NCBI GenBank assembly: GCA_018369555.1
Contig: JAGZCC010000090.1
Location: 1 to 6,229, forward strand
DNA from: Thomasclavelia spiroformis
GTDB taxonomy: Bacteria > Bacillota_I > Bacilli_A > Erysipelotrichales > Coprobacillaceae
Direction of reading: 5' to 3'
DNA length: 6,229 nucleotides
Shown here: positions 6,052 to 6,229 of the stretch, piece by piece
How the letters are laid out: each line of letters opens with the position of its first letter
Numbering within the stretch: the first letter of the stretch is position 1
Position numbers and translations under genes: made by a program
The notes under the pieces: generated by a model
The model's database searches: none
What the model saw: the letters and a program-made list of their open reading frames with translations, nothing else
Told to the model about the DNA's origin: nothing

Positions 6052-6074
6052 ATTCATAGTGAGAACTTCTAAAG
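6041..6074. repeat. 23-base-period direct repeat at the junction of two element copies
   Basis: AACTTCTAAAG occurs at 6041-6051 and 6064-6074, and with one change (AAGTTCTAAAG) at 6217-6227. The 12 bases between the first two, ATTCATAGTGAG, contain the ATAGTGAGA motif also found at 5168-5176 next to TCTAAA at 5161-5166. The arrangement looks like the right edge of one element abutting the left edge of another. Confidence 0.5.
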
Positions 6075-6098
6075 ACGGGTTTTAAGGAAATACGCCAT
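6069..6098 (-). pseudogene. Start of a second IS1634-like transposase, cut after nine codons (copy 2)
   Basis: ATG at 6098-6096, five bases after GGAGGTG (6110-6104), starts MAYFLKTRL followed by TAG at 6071-6069. MAYFLK is the typical first block of IS1634-family transposases and parallels MSYFLKK of copy 1. The reading frame ends where the edge-like sequence CTTTAGAAGTT begins, so the rest of the gene was removed by a deletion or replaced by the insertion of copy 1. This is a fragment, not a functional small gene. Confidence 0.62.
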
Positions 6099-6227
6099 GA
6101 AAACACCTCCAAATAATATATCACTACTAGCACTATGAATAGTATATCCTAAAAAATAAATAAAAAAAATCAAAAACACTGAAAAAATCAGTATTTTTGA
6201 TATTAAAATTGGACATAAGTTCTAAAG
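6096..6227 (-). repeat. Left end and leader of the second IS1634-like element (copy 2)
   Basis: On the minus strand: edge CTTTAGAACTT (6227-6217), AATATCA, a terminator hairpin, then ATAGTGCTAGTAGTGATATA, ATTATTT and GGAGGTG before the start at 6098. It matches copy 1 (5911-6051) in order, spacing and much of its sequence, with small insertions and deletions between the hairpin and the ATAGTG block. Two diverged copies suggest independent insertions of related elements rather than a fresh duplication. Confidence 0.68.
6162..6201 (-). terminator. Minus-strand terminator in the leader of copy 2
   Basis: ATCAAAAACACTGA at 6169-6182 pairs with TCAGTATTTTTGAT at 6188-6201. The single C/A mismatch in the plus-strand reading becomes a G-U wobble on the minus strand, so the 14-bp stem is complete only in that orientation. 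Seven T residues (6168-6162) follow on the minus strand. It occupies the same place as the terminator in copy 1 but has a different stem. Confidence 0.75.
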
Positions 6228-6229
6228 AA

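Noticed and set aside
1..6229. CRISPR array, tRNA, rRNA or attachment site
   Set aside because: I found no regularly spaced repeat-spacer pattern, no cloverleaf with a T-loop motif, and no conserved rRNA segment on either strand.

Overview
This is a chromosomal segment of an AT-rich, low-GC Gram-positive bacterium. The evidence is strong GGAGG-type ribosome binding sites, TATAAT-like -10 boxes, A/T-rich intrinsic terminators and A/T-ending codons. TGG is used for Trp and TGA is not read through, so this is the standard code rather than a mycoplasma code. The gene mix (Na+/Pi cotransporter with PhoU domain, EFR1-type flavodoxin/ferredoxin, SulP transporter) plus IS1634-like debris would suit a gut Erysipelotrichia or Clostridia member. 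That placement is inference.

Layout. Positions 1-102 are GC-richer than the rest and made of closely packed hairpins. They look like the right end of an IS200/IS605-type element, the 3' part of a TnpB guide (omega) RNA. A long AT-rich spacer follows, with a candidate Pho-type direct-repeat operator just before a Na+/phosphate cotransporter gene (557-2209). Next come an EFR1-family ferredoxin gene (2309-3073) behind a promoter with overlapping inverted repeats, and a SulP anion transporter gene with a C-terminal STAS domain (3437-5071). The first two genes end in their own hairpin terminators and the third is followed by one about 120 bases downstream. All three have their own leader, so they look like three separate transcription units rather than an operon. 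Two of them import anions (phosphate, and a sulfate, bicarbonate or carboxylate-type anion).

The last 1.1 kb contains no intact gene. On the minus strand it holds the decayed remains of a transposase that I recognise as IS1634-like (5246-5913). It keeps one reading frame for most of its length but has lost more than half of its codons and carries many stops. Upstream of it lies a second, more drastically deleted copy of the same element's left end (6069-6227). Both copies keep the same leader: an edge sequence, a minus-strand intrinsic terminator, and a GGAGGTG ribosome binding site before M-(S/A)-Y-F-L-K. TCTAAA direct repeats and a shared ATAGTGAGA sequence mark likely element boundaries.

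I do not see a convincing new multi-gene system. The points most worth following are the omega-RNA-like left edge, the Pho-like repeats, the unassigned operator before the ferredoxin gene, and the nested insertion-sequence wreckage on the right.
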